Source: G020353115 sp964389685 (lineage in GTDB: Bacteria; Bacteroidota; Bacteroidia; Bacteroidales; VadinHA17). Taken from it: a stretch of 12,386 nt of DNA. Made by a program: the position numbers and the translations under genes. Location of the stretch: NCBI GenBank assembly GCA_964389685.1, contig CAYMFM010000098.1, positions 1 through 12,386 of the forward strand. The letters run 5' to 3'. The stretch's first letter is position 1. The number at the start of each line of letters is the position of its first letter. This document shows, piece after piece, positions 1 through 9,098 of the stretch. Under the pieces are notes generated by a model. The model was given only the letters and a program-made list of their open reading frames with translations, did no database searches and had not been told where the DNA came from.

Positions 1-66
1 GAGCAAGCTCGGCAGCCTTCGCCCTCAGTGCGGAACTTCGTTTAGCGCGGCGTTAGCAACCATTAG
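1..66. repeat. GC-rich partial palindromic element, attC-like 3' arm (truncated by window edge)
   Basis: The first 60 bases contain 37 G or C (62%), against a strongly AT-rich surrounding. The segment ends in TTTAGCGCGGCGTTAGCAAC, after which the sequence turns abruptly AT-rich. This end resembles the 3' end of integron attC sites, which finish in a GCG-rich stretch followed by GTTRRRY. However, GTTAGCA departs from that consensus at two positions. No complementary arm is present inside the window, so if this is a palindrome its partner lies to the left. No second copy occurs after the following gene. It could instead be the end of another GC-rich intergenic repeat family. Confidence 0.35.
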
Positions 67-71
67 AATAC

Positions 72-124
72 AAAATGAAACATTTTCTTAAAATGGCTAT
101 AGTGAAATATAAGAACTAGTCTTA
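72..124 (+). promoter_or_regulatory. Leader of gene 1 with alternating inverted repeats
   Basis: AAAATG (72-77), CATTTT (81-86) and AAAATG (90-95) lie in a row, separated by 3-nt spacers. The central CATTTT can pair with either flanking copy, so two mutually exclusive small hairpins are possible. Further on, 110-124 (TAAGAACTAGTCTTA) is a near-perfect palindrome ending eight bases before the ATG at 133. No Bacteroidota-type -7 element (TAnnTTTG) was found here. A regulatory role is inference, because AT-rich DNA forms such short repeats by chance. Confidence 0.2.
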
Positions 125-132
125 ACTAAAAA

Positions 133-3100
133 ATGAGAATACACTTTCATATATTGAAAATATGCCTTGTAATTCTCTTTTTTTTCTTTTATTCTTCCCT
201 TACTTCTGGTCAAGTTTTTCAAGTAATAAAAGGTAAGATTATTAATGAAGAAACCTCAAGTGTAGTCCCTTTTGCTCACGTAACCTTGATTAGTAGGGGC
301 ATTGGTGTTGTATCAAATGAAAATGGTGAATTTGATTTAAAAATTCCTACTTATAATAAACTCGATTCATTACTTATATCATGTATTGGATATAAGGAAT
401 ATTCAATTTCGCTTTCAGAAGTTCCCAAAGGTAAAGTTCTAACAATAAAACTAATCCCTATATTTTATGATATTGCCGAAGCAGAAATAGTAGGGAAAGA
501 AACACGCATTTCACCAAAAAAAATTGTTAAGAATGCTATTGCTAAAATTCCTGAGAACTACCCTTTTAGATCCTATCAGATGCAAGGGTATTATAGGGAC
601 TATTTGAAGTTTGAAGATCAATATATCAATTTGATTGAAGCTGGACTAATTGTTGAAGATCCGGGATTCCAAGTGAATGATGAAGAGAGTAAAGTAAAGA
701 TCACACAAGTGAGGTATAGTGATAGTTATAAAATTGACCTAGCCTTAAACCTTACTTATTCTAAGAACCAGAAAGATTTATATGGATTTAAATTCCCAGC
801 ATATGGGGGGAATGAATTTACTATTTTGCGAGCACACAATCCCATTCGAAATTTTCGGGATTTCTCATTTTCATTTATTAACATTTTCTCACGGGATTTC
901 CCACGCATACATAAATTTACTTTAGATAGCATCTCATACATTGGAGAAACACCGGTTTACTGCATCGGATTTAGATATTATTATACAGATTATAAAGATC
1001 CTTGGTTAGCAATAAGAATCAAATATCAAATTCATGGTTCAATATTTATCCGGAGGGATAATTTTGGAATACTTAAATTAATATATTCCACTTCAAGATC
1101 CAGAAATGATGCACCCCCACAGAAACTTTATGAGCTAATAGTTGAATATAGTGATTTTCAGGATAAAATGTTCTTGAACTATATCTCTTTTATGAATTAT
1201 TTTGAGGTAGAAAAAACCGAAAGAGTGGGTGGTTTTGACATAAGGCCAATTTATATTCCATATTATCAATTCCGTGAGTTTTTTGTAAACCAGATCTCTC
1301 CAATCAATTTTACTCCCCTTATTGATTCCGAATTGTTTAACCCTTTGGAACCTCTTTATAATCAAAAATATACAGTTGACGATTGGTTCTGGGATAAATT
1401 CAATATTGTGAAGCTTCTGGATATAGAAGACAGAGCTAATCAAATCAAAGAACCAATTCTAACTACATATTTAACAAATAAATTATATCATTATAATTCG
1501 AAATTCAACTGGGAAAACATTTATATCCAATTGGATAAAAATGTCTATCAGCCACGTGATACGTTGTGGTTGAAAGCCTATGTTTTAGATTATTCATCCA
1601 ATCAATTTACTAAATTATCAAACACACTTTATGCTTCAATTTATGATGATAATGGTAGTCGTATATTGAATAGAAGGTTGTTAATTTCAGAAAATGGAAC
1701 TAATGGAGAATTTGTGCTTCCAGATACACTTCAGGAGGGATTCTACTATATTACTGCTTATTCAAGTTGGATGAAAAATTTTGGCCCAGAAAACATTTTC
1801 ACCAAGGAATTTGAAGTCAGAAAGATTTTTAATCAAGACCTATTTGTCAATCTTTTATATGAAAAATCCTCATATGAACCTGATGATACTATCAAAGCAG
1901 AGATAATAGTTACAACCATCAATAATAAACCATTAGGAAACATTAAGTTTAAATACGATGTATTTTATCATAGTGAGTTACTTTCAGAAGGTAATGGAAG
2001 AACAGATGACACTGGAAAAGATAAGATTCAATTTATACTACCTGGATATGTTAATCAATCAACAATACATCTATTGTTAAATCGTGATGGAGAAGAGTAT
2101 GAAAAGTTTTATATTGTCCCAATTGGTATGGGGAATGTCGATTTACAGTTCTTCCCAGAAGGAGGTGATTTAGTTCATGGGTTAGAATGTAATATAGCAT
2201 TTAAAGCCATAGACGAATTTGGAAAACCCTTTGACTTCAAAGGAGAAATCTTGGATGGTAATTTCAATCAAATAAAGACCATACAAACTGCATATGAAGG
2301 GATGGGTGATTTCTTCTTGACTCCTGACTTAACTCAAGAATATTTTGTGCGAATTATTGAACCTAGAGGATATGATAAACTATACGATATTCCAAAACCG
2401 AAAAACAATGGATTGATCTTAAATATCGATTCTATTGATGAAACTTCTATTAAAATTAAAGTTAAATCAACTCAGGATGAAATAGACAAACATATTTGTG
2501 TTTTATTACAAATGAGAGGTGTCAAATACTATGCGGTTGAAGGACAGATAAAAGATGAAGTCATAATTAATATCCCTACTAAGGGAATACCGGCTGGAGT
2601 AGCTAGTATCACATTATTTGATAACCAAAAAATCCCAGTTGCCGAGAGATTGGTATTTGTCAATAAGAATCGAAAATTGAATATTAATGTCACGACTAAC
2701 AAGGATCTTTACCTCCCAAGAGAAAAGGTATCAACATCAATAGAAGTTACAGATGAAAATGGATCACCTGTACCAGCCTTTCTTTCAATTTCAATTACTG
2801 ATGTGGATTTAACATATACTTCTCAAATTAGAAGTACAAATATCCTTTCTTCGATTTTATTAGAATCAGAGCTAAAAGGTCAGATTCCCACACCTGACTT
2901 TTATTTTAAGGATAAAAATTATTTAGCAGATAAAGCTTTGGATCTTGTGATGATGACTAATGGGTGGCGAAGATTTTCATGGAGTACAGTATTAAACATG
3001 AATCTTGATTTAATTCCTGATCCTGTTGCAATTGATATGGTTTCAGGCACAGTATTTAAACGGAATGGAAGACCAGCTAGCCATGCTAATCTATCAGTGA

Positions 3101-4095
3101 CACAGTTTAATCCTCCAAGGATAACAGATCTTCAAGCAAATGAAGAAGGAAGATTTCAGTTTAATTTCCAGTTAATGCCTGATAGCCTAAACAAATTGGG
3201 ATTCATCGCTAAATCCCAGAAAGGCAGGAACAACGTTAAAATAATATTAGATGAACCCTTTGATGATAAATTTAGTACTAATCTTGATAATTATTTTAAA
3301 TCCTTCCCTATATCCTCTATCCAATATAAGTTTTCAAATTATGGGATAAAACAATTTGAACAAAGAGAATATTTATTAGATTTTGATGAAACAAAGTTTA
3401 TCCCTGAGGTAACTATAAGTACAAGGAGAAGGTTGAAAAATGAGAGCGTGGAAACATATCACACTAGGATGCATGGACATTATAAGAGAGGTGAAGAATT
3501 AAACCCAAATATGCCAATCGAGTTTTGGATCCTTGATATTCATCCTCAAGCACTGCTAATTGATGGGAATGTTATGTTTAGAAGATCTAGCTTAAATTTT
3601 AATAATCCATCTGGATTTAATTATGGTCAACCTTTGATTGTGTTAGATGAGCGATATAGGGGAATCTCTTTTTCAAACCTTAGAATATTTAATAATGAAC
3701 AAATAGAAAGTATTGGCACTTTGGATGGGGACGATGCATTTATGATGTTTGGTGAAACTGCACTTTACGGAGCCATAATTGTTACTACAAAGAAAGATTA
3801 TGTTCAAAAGGTCATTAGAGATAAAAACATAGCATTTCTAAATATCTATTCGCCAGTAAAAGAATTCTATACTCCAATATATGAAACGGAAGAACAGAAA
3901 GATAATAATTTACCTGATTTACGAACAACAATACATTGGATTCCAAACCTGTATATCGATGGATCTGGTGTTAAAGAGTTATCATTTTATAATGCTGACA
4001 GGTCATGTAAAATTAAGGGGGTGATTGAAGGTGTTGGTAATAATGGTATGTTGGGGTATAAAGAATTTGACTATCAGGTTAAGAAAAATTACTGA
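133..4095 (+). CDS. Exported composite protein: carboxypeptidase-regulatory, macroglobulin (MG2) and TonB-plug-like domains
   Basis: The 1320-residue product begins with a signal peptide (about 1-26, hydrophobic CLVILFFFF core). A carboxypeptidase-regulatory-like beta-sandwich follows (about 32-108, VIKGKIINEE to the NENGEF turn). Residues 125-440 resemble the middle part of other Bacteroidota carboxypeptidase-like proteins (IPENYPF, GYYRDY). From about 462 a macroglobulin MG2-type section starts (IYIQLDKNVYQPRDTLWLKAY), with further sandwich domains and the family-typical VDLQFFPEGG (669-678) and MTNGWRRFSW (941-950). A second regulatory-like sandwich lies at 967-1040 and a TonB-plug-like segment at about 1140-1220. 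The end (IHWIPNL, FYNADR, VIEGVG) matches the usual last domain of MG2-type Bacteroidota proteins. There is no outer-membrane barrel, so it is not a complete TonB receptor. It probably acts in the periplasm or at the outer membrane, but its substrate is unknown. The ATG at 133 directly precedes the signal peptide. It is convergent with the next gene. Confidence 0.85.
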   Translation: MRIHFHILKICLVILFFFFYSSLTSGQVFQVIKGKIINEETSSVVPFAHVTLISRGIGVVSNENGEFDLKIPTYNKLDSLLISCIGYKEYSISLSEVPKGKVLTIKLIPIFYDIAEAEIVGKETRISPKKIVKNAIAKIPENYPFRSYQMQGYYRDYLKFEDQYINLIEAGLIVEDPGFQVNDEESKVKITQVRYSDSYKIDLALNLTYSKNQKDLYGFKFPAYGGNEFTILRAHNPIRNFRDFSFSFINIFSRDFPRIHKFTLDSISYIGETPVYCIGFRYYYTDYKDPWLAIRIKYQIHGSIFIRRDNFGILKLIYSTSRSRNDAPPQKLYELIVEYSDFQDKMFLNYISFMNYFEVEKTERVGGFDIRPIYIPYYQFREFFVNQISPINFTPLIDSELFNPLEPLYNQKYTVDDWFWDKFNIVKLLDIEDRANQIKEPILTTYLTNKLYHYNSKFNWENIYIQLDKNVYQPRDTLWLKAYVLDYSSNQFTKLSNTLYASIYDDNGSRILNRRLLISENGTNGEFVLPDTLQEGFYYITAYSSWMKNFGPENIFTKEFEVRKIFNQDLFVNLLYEKSSYEPDDTIKAEIIVTTINNKPLGNIKFKYDVFYHSELLSEGNGRTDDTGKDKIQFILPGYVNQSTIHLLLNRDGEEYEKFYIVPIGMGNVDLQFFPEGGDLVHGLECNIAFKAIDEFGKPFDFKGEILDGNFNQIKTIQTAYEGMGDFFLTPDLTQEYFVRIIEPRGYDKLYDIPKPKNNGLILNIDSIDETSIKIKVKSTQDEIDKHICVLLQMRGVKYYAVEGQIKDEVIINIPTKGIPAGVASITLFDNQKIPVAERLVFVNKNRKLNINVTTNKDLYLPREKVSTSIEVTDENGSPVPAFLSISITDVDLTYTSQIRSTNILSSILLESELKGQIPTPDFYFKDKNYLADKALDLVMMTNGWRRFSWSTVLNMNLDLIPDPVAIDMVSGTVFKRNGRPASHANLSVTQFNPPRITDLQANEEGRFQFNFQLMPDSLNKLGFIAKSQKGRNNVKIILDEPFDDKFSTNLDNYFKSFPISSIQYKFSNYGIKQFEQREYLLDFDETKFIPEVTISTRRRLKNESVETYHTRMHGHYKRGEELNPNMPIEFWILDIHPQALLIDGNVMFRRSSLNFNNPSGFNYGQPLIVLDERYRGISFSNLRIFNNEQIESIGTLDGDDAFMMFGETALYGAIIVTTKKDYVQKVIRDKNIAFLNIYSPVKEFYTPIYETEEQKDNNLPDLRTTIHWIPNLYIDGSGVKELSFYNADRSCKIKGVIEGVGNNGMLGYKEFDYQVKKNY

Positions 4096-4517
4096 TTTAA
4101 TCAAAATTATTTAAGTTATTACCCTTCTATCTATTTGAAATACAGTAATTTGAAATTGACTTGCAGTTTCAGTGATTTTATTCATACAAACTAATAAGTA
4201 ACAGAGGTTCCCGGAGTAAAGAAATAAGCAAACTAATCAAATCAGATGCTCCGGGGGCTCTTTTGATGTTAAATAGAAATTTGATGCATACGAATGTACG
4301 TTTCTTTGTTTGACCAAACAATACTCCTCCAACAACTAAAAATACCAACCTCCTCTGTAATGAGAAACAAATAAATGGAGAATTATTGGGCCCAAACAGG
4401 ATTATATAGGAGTTTAATTCAATTCTTAAAAAATAGTTACCGAATGAACTGTTATTAAAGGTTTATTTGAGATCTAGTCAATTTATATCTTCTGAGTGGT
4501 CTGGAACTTTTATGTTT
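4096..4517. other. Intergenic gap between convergent genes
   Basis: Apart from the inverted repeat at 4201-4264 I see no gene in this 422-bp gap. It contains a perfect 10-bp palindrome TTGGGCCCAA (4386-4395). On the minus strand, about 70-85 bases past the stop of the permease/peptidase gene, there is a weak AGTT/AACT hairpin followed by six T's (around 4424-4446). That could be a poor terminator for that gene, but the stem is only 4 bp. Confidence 0.5.
4201..4264 (+). terminator. Terminator-like inverted repeat downstream of gene 1
   Basis: CCCGGAG (4210-4216) pairs perfectly with CTCCGGG (4249-4255). An outer GAG (4204-4206) can pair with the CTC at 4258-4260 across a small asymmetric bulge. 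The loop is 32 nt and AT-rich, and TTTT follows the stem at 4261-4264. It lies about 110 bp past the stop at 4095, between convergent genes, and is the only GC-rich patch in the gap. The long loop is unusual for a simple intrinsic terminator, so a small structured RNA ending here is also possible. Confidence 0.45.
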
Positions 4518-7500
4518 TTAATGTAAAGAAATGACATTGTCTTCAGGATGTTTATCAATCAATTTATTCAATGGATCAATACCTATTTTTGACGGTTCCT
4601 GATTCACTTCAATCATAAATTCCTGGTGCGTCCTGTTAATTTTATGTTTCTTTAAATAGATTAGGCTATCCACTCTCCCTTCAGCCTTTACAAATACACC
4701 AATATCAATCCAATCATTGATAGCAATAGGGAATTCATTACCCAGTGTATCGGCTTTGTACTTCTCTGCAGAGATGGATAGATTAATTCTGTATTTGTTT
4801 TCAGATATTTTGCTAATCAAAGCTTTTTCAGCCTGGTTTTCAAAAAATGTAATGGTTTCAAACATGTCTTGAAGAATGTATGCTAAACTATCTGGTGTCA
4901 CTTCCCTTATGTAGGATAGGAAATCTATTGTAGTCGGGTATTGATCTTCGCGGTAGGCCCAATCATTGAAATATTTTCTCAATGCAGCATTTACACTATC
5001 TTCAGATATATAGTCCTGGAGTGCATACATCAGGACAGATCCTTTTCTATAGTGGATATAATCCTGGTTTTCACATTCAGATATTGGCATCTCCTTCATA
5101 TCCTCTCTGGTTCTGCCTAATAAATATTCGTCCATCTCAAAGCGTAGAAATTGTTGCATGATCTCTTTTGTATAGGATTGTTTCATGACCATTAGTGCTG
5201 AGTACTGAGCGATTGATTCCCCGAGCATGCCGGCGCCTTTTACGTTTGCTTCACATACCTGGTGTCCCCACCACTGATGTGCAACCTCATGTGCTGTAAC
5301 ATAAAACGGAAAATCAACATCATCTTCTTCTACATCCATAATGAATCCGATCCCTTCGGAAAAGGGAATAGTATTAGCGAAGGATTGAGCGAACTCAGAA
5401 TAACGGGGGAATTCCATAATCCGTAATTGGCGGTATGGATAGGGACCAAACCATGTTGTATAGTAATCCAACGATTTTTTCATTGCATTCATCATGCTGT
5501 TTAGGTTAAATTCATGTCCCTTGTGATAATAAATTTCCAGATGAACATCGTTCCAGTTATCAATGATCCTTTCATATTTAGCAGAAATGATGGAATAGAA
5601 ATTAAATATCGGCTTGTCCATCTTATAATGGAAATAATTCCTGTTGTTTGCATTCCATTCTTTTACTAGATAACCCGGTGCGATAGCAACCTGGTTTTTC
5701 GATGTCCCAATCGTGATCTCAAAATTTATTCTCCCTGACCTACCCCCAAAAGCTGACATTGTTATTCCTTTTGGATCATCTCGATCCATCATCCTATCTT
5801 TTGGTGCAAGGTCAAATTTCTTTCGCTCCTTGTCGACAATTAACTCATAATCTGCATTATACCCGATATGAGGAAAATATGAATTGTTCAGGAAAGTCCC
5901 ATTATAGACAATCCTTGTATCTGAATGTGCATCAACAAAACCTTTGCTATTATATACCATCTTGAAACTCATTTTAATGCTCTCTTGTGGTTCCAGAGGA
6001 TCATTAAGCGTATAGATCAGGTATCCAAACTCCTCATAATCAGTATTTACTTTTGCTCCTCCCTCAAAAACAACATATTCGTTGTTTAGTTGCTGTTCGG
6101 GTGCAAGTTGAATGTGTATTTCCCTGATGGATTGAGAGGCGCTATTTCTCAAATAATAGATACCTTCAGCAGTAAAGTCTCGCTTCTCAGGAAAAAGTTC
6201 AACCATAGTTAAGGTTACATCTGTAATTTTCGGTTGTAAAAGGAATTGGAATTGTTTCAGCTTCTTTTCATATTCTGCCCTAAATTCTTTCAGATCTCCT
6301 GAATCAAAATAGTCATTCAATATATTGGTGTTATAATAGACATAACATCCAGAAAAAAAGAAAATGGATATGGCAGCAAAAGTGAATATTAAAATGGCCC
6401 TCGAGATTCTATACTTGCTCATTTTCAACCTCATCCTTAGGTGTGTATCTGTTCCTCTAATAGAGAGCAAAATGGTGACAGCATAAATTGCAGACATAAG
6501 ACCCAACCAGTAGATGTTTCGCCAGATAAAGGGTTGAACAAAATGGCCATATTTATTCATGTCAGAATAAACTCCCAGTGTGTTTTCCGCAAAACGAATT
6601 AGAGAGTGTTCCCATCCCAGACTGGCTATGAAATTAACAGCAATGAAGAATATAATAACCAGAGTATATCCAAGAAATTTGTGATTGACAGCAACTTGGA
6701 TAAAAAAAGCCAGTAAAGTATAGAGAACTATGGTAGAAAGAGTTTCGCTGTACAACGTCCCAAAGTAAAGACCGAGTTCGAAATGGTTATATCCTTTGAT
6801 TAATTGAATAATAACACATAAAATAATCAGTACAAACAACAGAATTAGAAAGGAGAACAATATGCCCAAGAATTTCCCGAAAAGCAGTGTAAAATCAGAA
6901 ATAGGCAAGCTGTCGTGTATCTGGTCAAGTTTAATGTTTCTCTCTTTCCAGATCAATTCACCAGAATAGAAAATCACTATAATGAAGAAAAACAGGCTAA
7001 AATGGTTTAGTAGTTCCAGCATACTGTATGTTGTTGGATAGACGGTAGTACCATATCTCTGATCCATATTGATTGATTGTATGACCAGAAATATGAATCC
7101 GGAAAAAATGATGACCAGAAACGGGATCTCCCTAAACATGTTCTTTGCATAAAAGATTCCAAGTTTCAGTACTTTTATTAATGGATCAAATAAGTAATGA
7201 TGGATGTTTACCTTAGGTAATATTGTTCCGGTTATCTCTACCTCCGATTGTACTAGCATAGATCTTTTTTTCCGGATTGGATCCCTGACAACCCTCCTTC
7301 TGAATACTATACAGGAAAATAACAGTCCTAGCAGAGATATTCCGACCCATAGGATTCTGTTAATAAGCAAATCGCCACTCATACTAATGCTATTCATGTT
7401 TTGTTCAGCAATGCTCCAGTATTCGGATTGGACCTTGTAGGCGGCTATTCCAAATGGATCAATGATGGCTCCCAGGCTTCGGTTGTCAAGATTCTCGATG

Positions 7501-8087
7501 AACTGTTTAGCAATTAAGTATAATACAAGAAAAAGTATCCCCTGAAGGTAAACAACCATTATTTTCTTACTGAAAGAACCAGCAATAAAGAAGAGAACTC
7601 CCGTAATGATGAGATTTGGAATAAACAATGTGAGGTATGGCAAAGCATAGTTTTGGATGGAAAAAGGGATTAAGTCTTCCGGATTTTTCCAAGGCATCAA
7701 CTCCCCGAACATTAAACCAAGAGGGACACTCAAGGAAATAAAAATCAGAACAAGGAAAGAACCACTGAAGCGACCCATTAGATAATCGGTCTTCCTTATA
7801 GGATTCGTAAATATCAATGATGCAGTATCTCTATCAACGTCTCTAAGAACCGGAACACCCATTATTGCAGAAGTGATTAAAGTGAATATCGATGAAATTT
7901 GCAGCATTAATATGGTAATGACCATTGGAGCATTTTCATTTACTTGTCCAGAAACACTCGTAATTTGAGTAGGGATAAATCCGATAGCCAGGAAACTTAT
8001 CAGAAAGAACAATCCAAAATAGATAAACGTGACAGGCCTGGTTTTCCTGTACTTCAGTTCAAATTTTGTAATCTCATACAATATCAT
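4518..8087 (-). CDS. ABC-2-type permease fused to M1-family metallopeptidase ectodomain
   Basis: The product has about 1189 residues. Its N-terminal half is a double ABC-2-like permease: about six membrane helices in residues 20-262, a basic cytoplasmic loop, six more helices in 320-542 and one at about 560-583. The rest is a soluble periplasmic domain with M1 gluzincin features: zinc motif HEVAHQWWGH (His933, Glu934, His937), a likely third ligand Glu957 in GESIAQY, and the likely catalytic Tyr1012 in YRKGS. The glutamate is 19 residues after the second histidine instead of the classical 18. The usual GxMEN exopeptidase motif is replaced by RIMEF. The partner ATPase is encoded 43 bp upstream. 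A TTG at 8096 would add three residues; I prefer the ATG at 8087 (MILYEITKFE), since neither has a clear ribosome-binding site. A peptide or protein substrate is inferred from the peptidase domain; transport direction and substrate are not visible. Confidence 0.9.
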   Translation of the reverse strand: MILYEITKFELKYRKTRPVTFIYFGLFFLISFLAIGFIPTQITSVSGQVNENAPMVITILMLQISSIFTLITSAIMGVPVLRDVDRDTASLIFTNPIRKTDYLMGRFSGSFLVLIFISLSVPLGLMFGELMPWKNPEDLIPFSIQNYALPYLTLFIPNLIITGVLFFIAGSFSKKIMVVYLQGILFLVLYLIAKQFIENLDNRSLGAIIDPFGIAAYKVQSEYWSIAEQNMNSISMSGDLLINRILWVGISLLGLLFSCIVFRRRVVRDPIRKKRSMLVQSEVEITGTILPKVNIHHYLFDPLIKVLKLGIFYAKNMFREIPFLVIIFSGFIFLVIQSINMDQRYGTTVYPTTYSMLELLNHFSLFFFIIVIFYSGELIWKERNIKLDQIHDSLPISDFTLLFGKFLGILFSFLILLFVLIILCVIIQLIKGYNHFELGLYFGTLYSETLSTIVLYTLLAFFIQVAVNHKFLGYTLVIIFFIAVNFIASLGWEHSLIRFAENTLGVYSDMNKYGHFVQPFIWRNIYWLGLMSAIYAVTILLSIRGTDTHLRMRLKMSKYRISRAILIFTFAAISIFFFSGCYVYYNTNILNDYFDSGDLKEFRAEYEKKLKQFQFLLQPKITDVTLTMVELFPEKRDFTAEGIYYLRNSASQSIREIHIQLAPEQQLNNEYVVFEGGAKVNTDYEEFGYLIYTLNDPLEPQESIKMSFKMVYNSKGFVDAHSDTRIVYNGTFLNNSYFPHIGYNADYELIVDKERKKFDLAPKDRMMDRDDPKGITMSAFGGRSGRINFEITIGTSKNQVAIAPGYLVKEWNANNRNYFHYKMDKPIFNFYSIISAKYERIIDNWNDVHLEIYYHKGHEFNLNSMMNAMKKSLDYYTTWFGPYPYRQLRIMEFPRYSEFAQSFANTIPFSEGIGFIMDVEEDDVDFPFYVTAHEVAHQWWGHQVCEANVKGAGMLGESIAQYSALMVMKQSYTKEIMQQFLRFEMDEYLLGRTREDMKEMPISECENQDYIHYRKGSVLMYALQDYISEDSVNAALRKYFNDWAYREDQYPTTIDFLSYIREVTPDSLAYILQDMFETITFFENQAEKALISKISENKYRINLSISAEKYKADTLGNEFPIAINDWIDIGVFVKAEGRVDSLIYLKKHKINRTHQEFMIEVNQEPSKIGIDPLNKLIDKHPEDNVISLH

Positions 8088-8130
8088 AATATGCAATTTT
8101 AAGGCTTACATTATTCCGGATCTATTGTTT

Positions 8131-9042
8131 TTAGCCCAATGGAAGTATTCTCAGATCTCGCCCCTTCTGTTTATTGGATTCATATATGGTAGCAAAGTAA
8201 ACGTCTTCCAGGTCAACTCTGGATGGTTCAAATTCTTCATCAAGTTCGCTTTCACTTAAGACATGAATCTCCAGTACTCCTGCAATCATTTTTCGGGTAA
8301 TGACATGATACTTCTCCTGGTAATCCTTAAATTCACCTTTCCGGATTTTTTTCTGCCAGACCTTCCCTCTGTATTTTTTTAATGATTCAAGTGGTAGGTC
8401 CCGGAGTAAAACCTCTCCTTCATTAATGATAGCCATATCTGTACAAAGCTCTTTAACATCATCAACAATATGAGTTGAAAGGATAACGATGGTGTTCTCA
8501 CCAATTTCACTCAGTAGATTTAGGAACCTGTTTCGTTCTGCTGGATCAAGACCAGCTGTAGGCTCATCAACAACGATCAGTTTTGGATTGTTTAACAAGA
8601 CCTGGGCAATACCAAACCGTTGTTTCATACCACCGGAAAAGCTACTCAGTTTTTTTTTCCTATCGTTGAACAGATTGGTTTTATGGAGAATTGACTGGAT
8701 AATTTTTTTTCGCTCCCTTGAGTGAGTGATGCCTTTCAAAACGGCCAGGTGATCAAGCAGGACTTCCGTACTTATGGTTGGGTATACACCAAATTCTTGA
8801 GGTAGGTATCCCAGTATTTTTCTCACTTTATTTTTTTGAGAAATAACATTAATATCATCAATATAAATCTCCCCCCGGTCAACTTCCTGGAGTGTCGCAA
8901 TTATCCTCATAAGTGTTGATTTGCCGGCCCCGTTTGGTCCAAGTAATCCAAACATTCCGGTATTTATCGTTATGGATAAGTCATTTAATGCACATACACC
9001 ATTGGAATATGTTTTTGAAATATTTTGAATTCGAAGTTCCAT
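8131..9042 (-). CDS. ABC transporter ATP-binding protein
   Basis: This 303-residue cytoplasmic ATPase contains all core motifs: Walker A GPNGAGKST (35-43), Q-loop Gln82 in YLPQEFG, signature SFSGGMKQR (134-142), Walker B LIVVDEP (155-161), D-loop GLD (164-166) and the switch histidine in STHIVDD (His191). The signature has FSGGM in place of LSGGQ, common in ABC-2 type exporters. The last 90 residues after the nucleotide-binding domain form a lysine- and glutamate-rich tail. It is the natural energy partner for the permease/peptidase encoded 43 bp downstream on the same strand. The upstream lipoprotein gene ends 56 bp before this start. The ATG at 9042 places MELRIQNISKTY at the usual distance from Walker A. 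Confidence 0.95.
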   Translation of the reverse strand: MELRIQNISKTYSNGVCALNDLSITINTGMFGLLGPNGAGKSTLMRIIATLQEVDRGEIYIDDINVISQKNKVRKILGYLPQEFGVYPTISTEVLLDHLAVLKGITHSRERKKIIQSILHKTNLFNDRKKKLSSFSGGMKQRFGIAQVLLNNPKLIVVDEPTAGLDPAERNRFLNLLSEIGENTIVILSTHIVDDVKELCTDMAIINEGEVLLRDLPLESLKKYRGKVWQKKIRKGEFKDYQEKYHVITRKMIAGVLEIHVLSESELDEEFEPSRVDLEDVYFATIYESNKQKGRDLRILPLG

Positions 9043-9098
9043 AGTTATTATTTCTTGATTGATTATTCTCGAGCAAAATTCTTCCTGTTACAAGGATT

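Noticed and set aside
3550..3795. Calling gene 1 a full TonB-dependent receptor because of its plug-like segment
   Set aside because: The plug-like part is near the C-terminus and is followed by a soluble sandwich-type end, not a 22-strand barrel.
4386..4395. Perfect palindrome TTGGGCCCAA
   Set aside because: A single 10-bp palindrome with no second copy, promoter or poly-T tract; no support for a specific function.
8088..8096. TTG start three codons upstream of the permease/peptidase ATG
   Set aside because: It adds only MHI, has no ribosome-binding site advantage, and the ATG at 8087 gives the usual short N-terminus before the first membrane helix.
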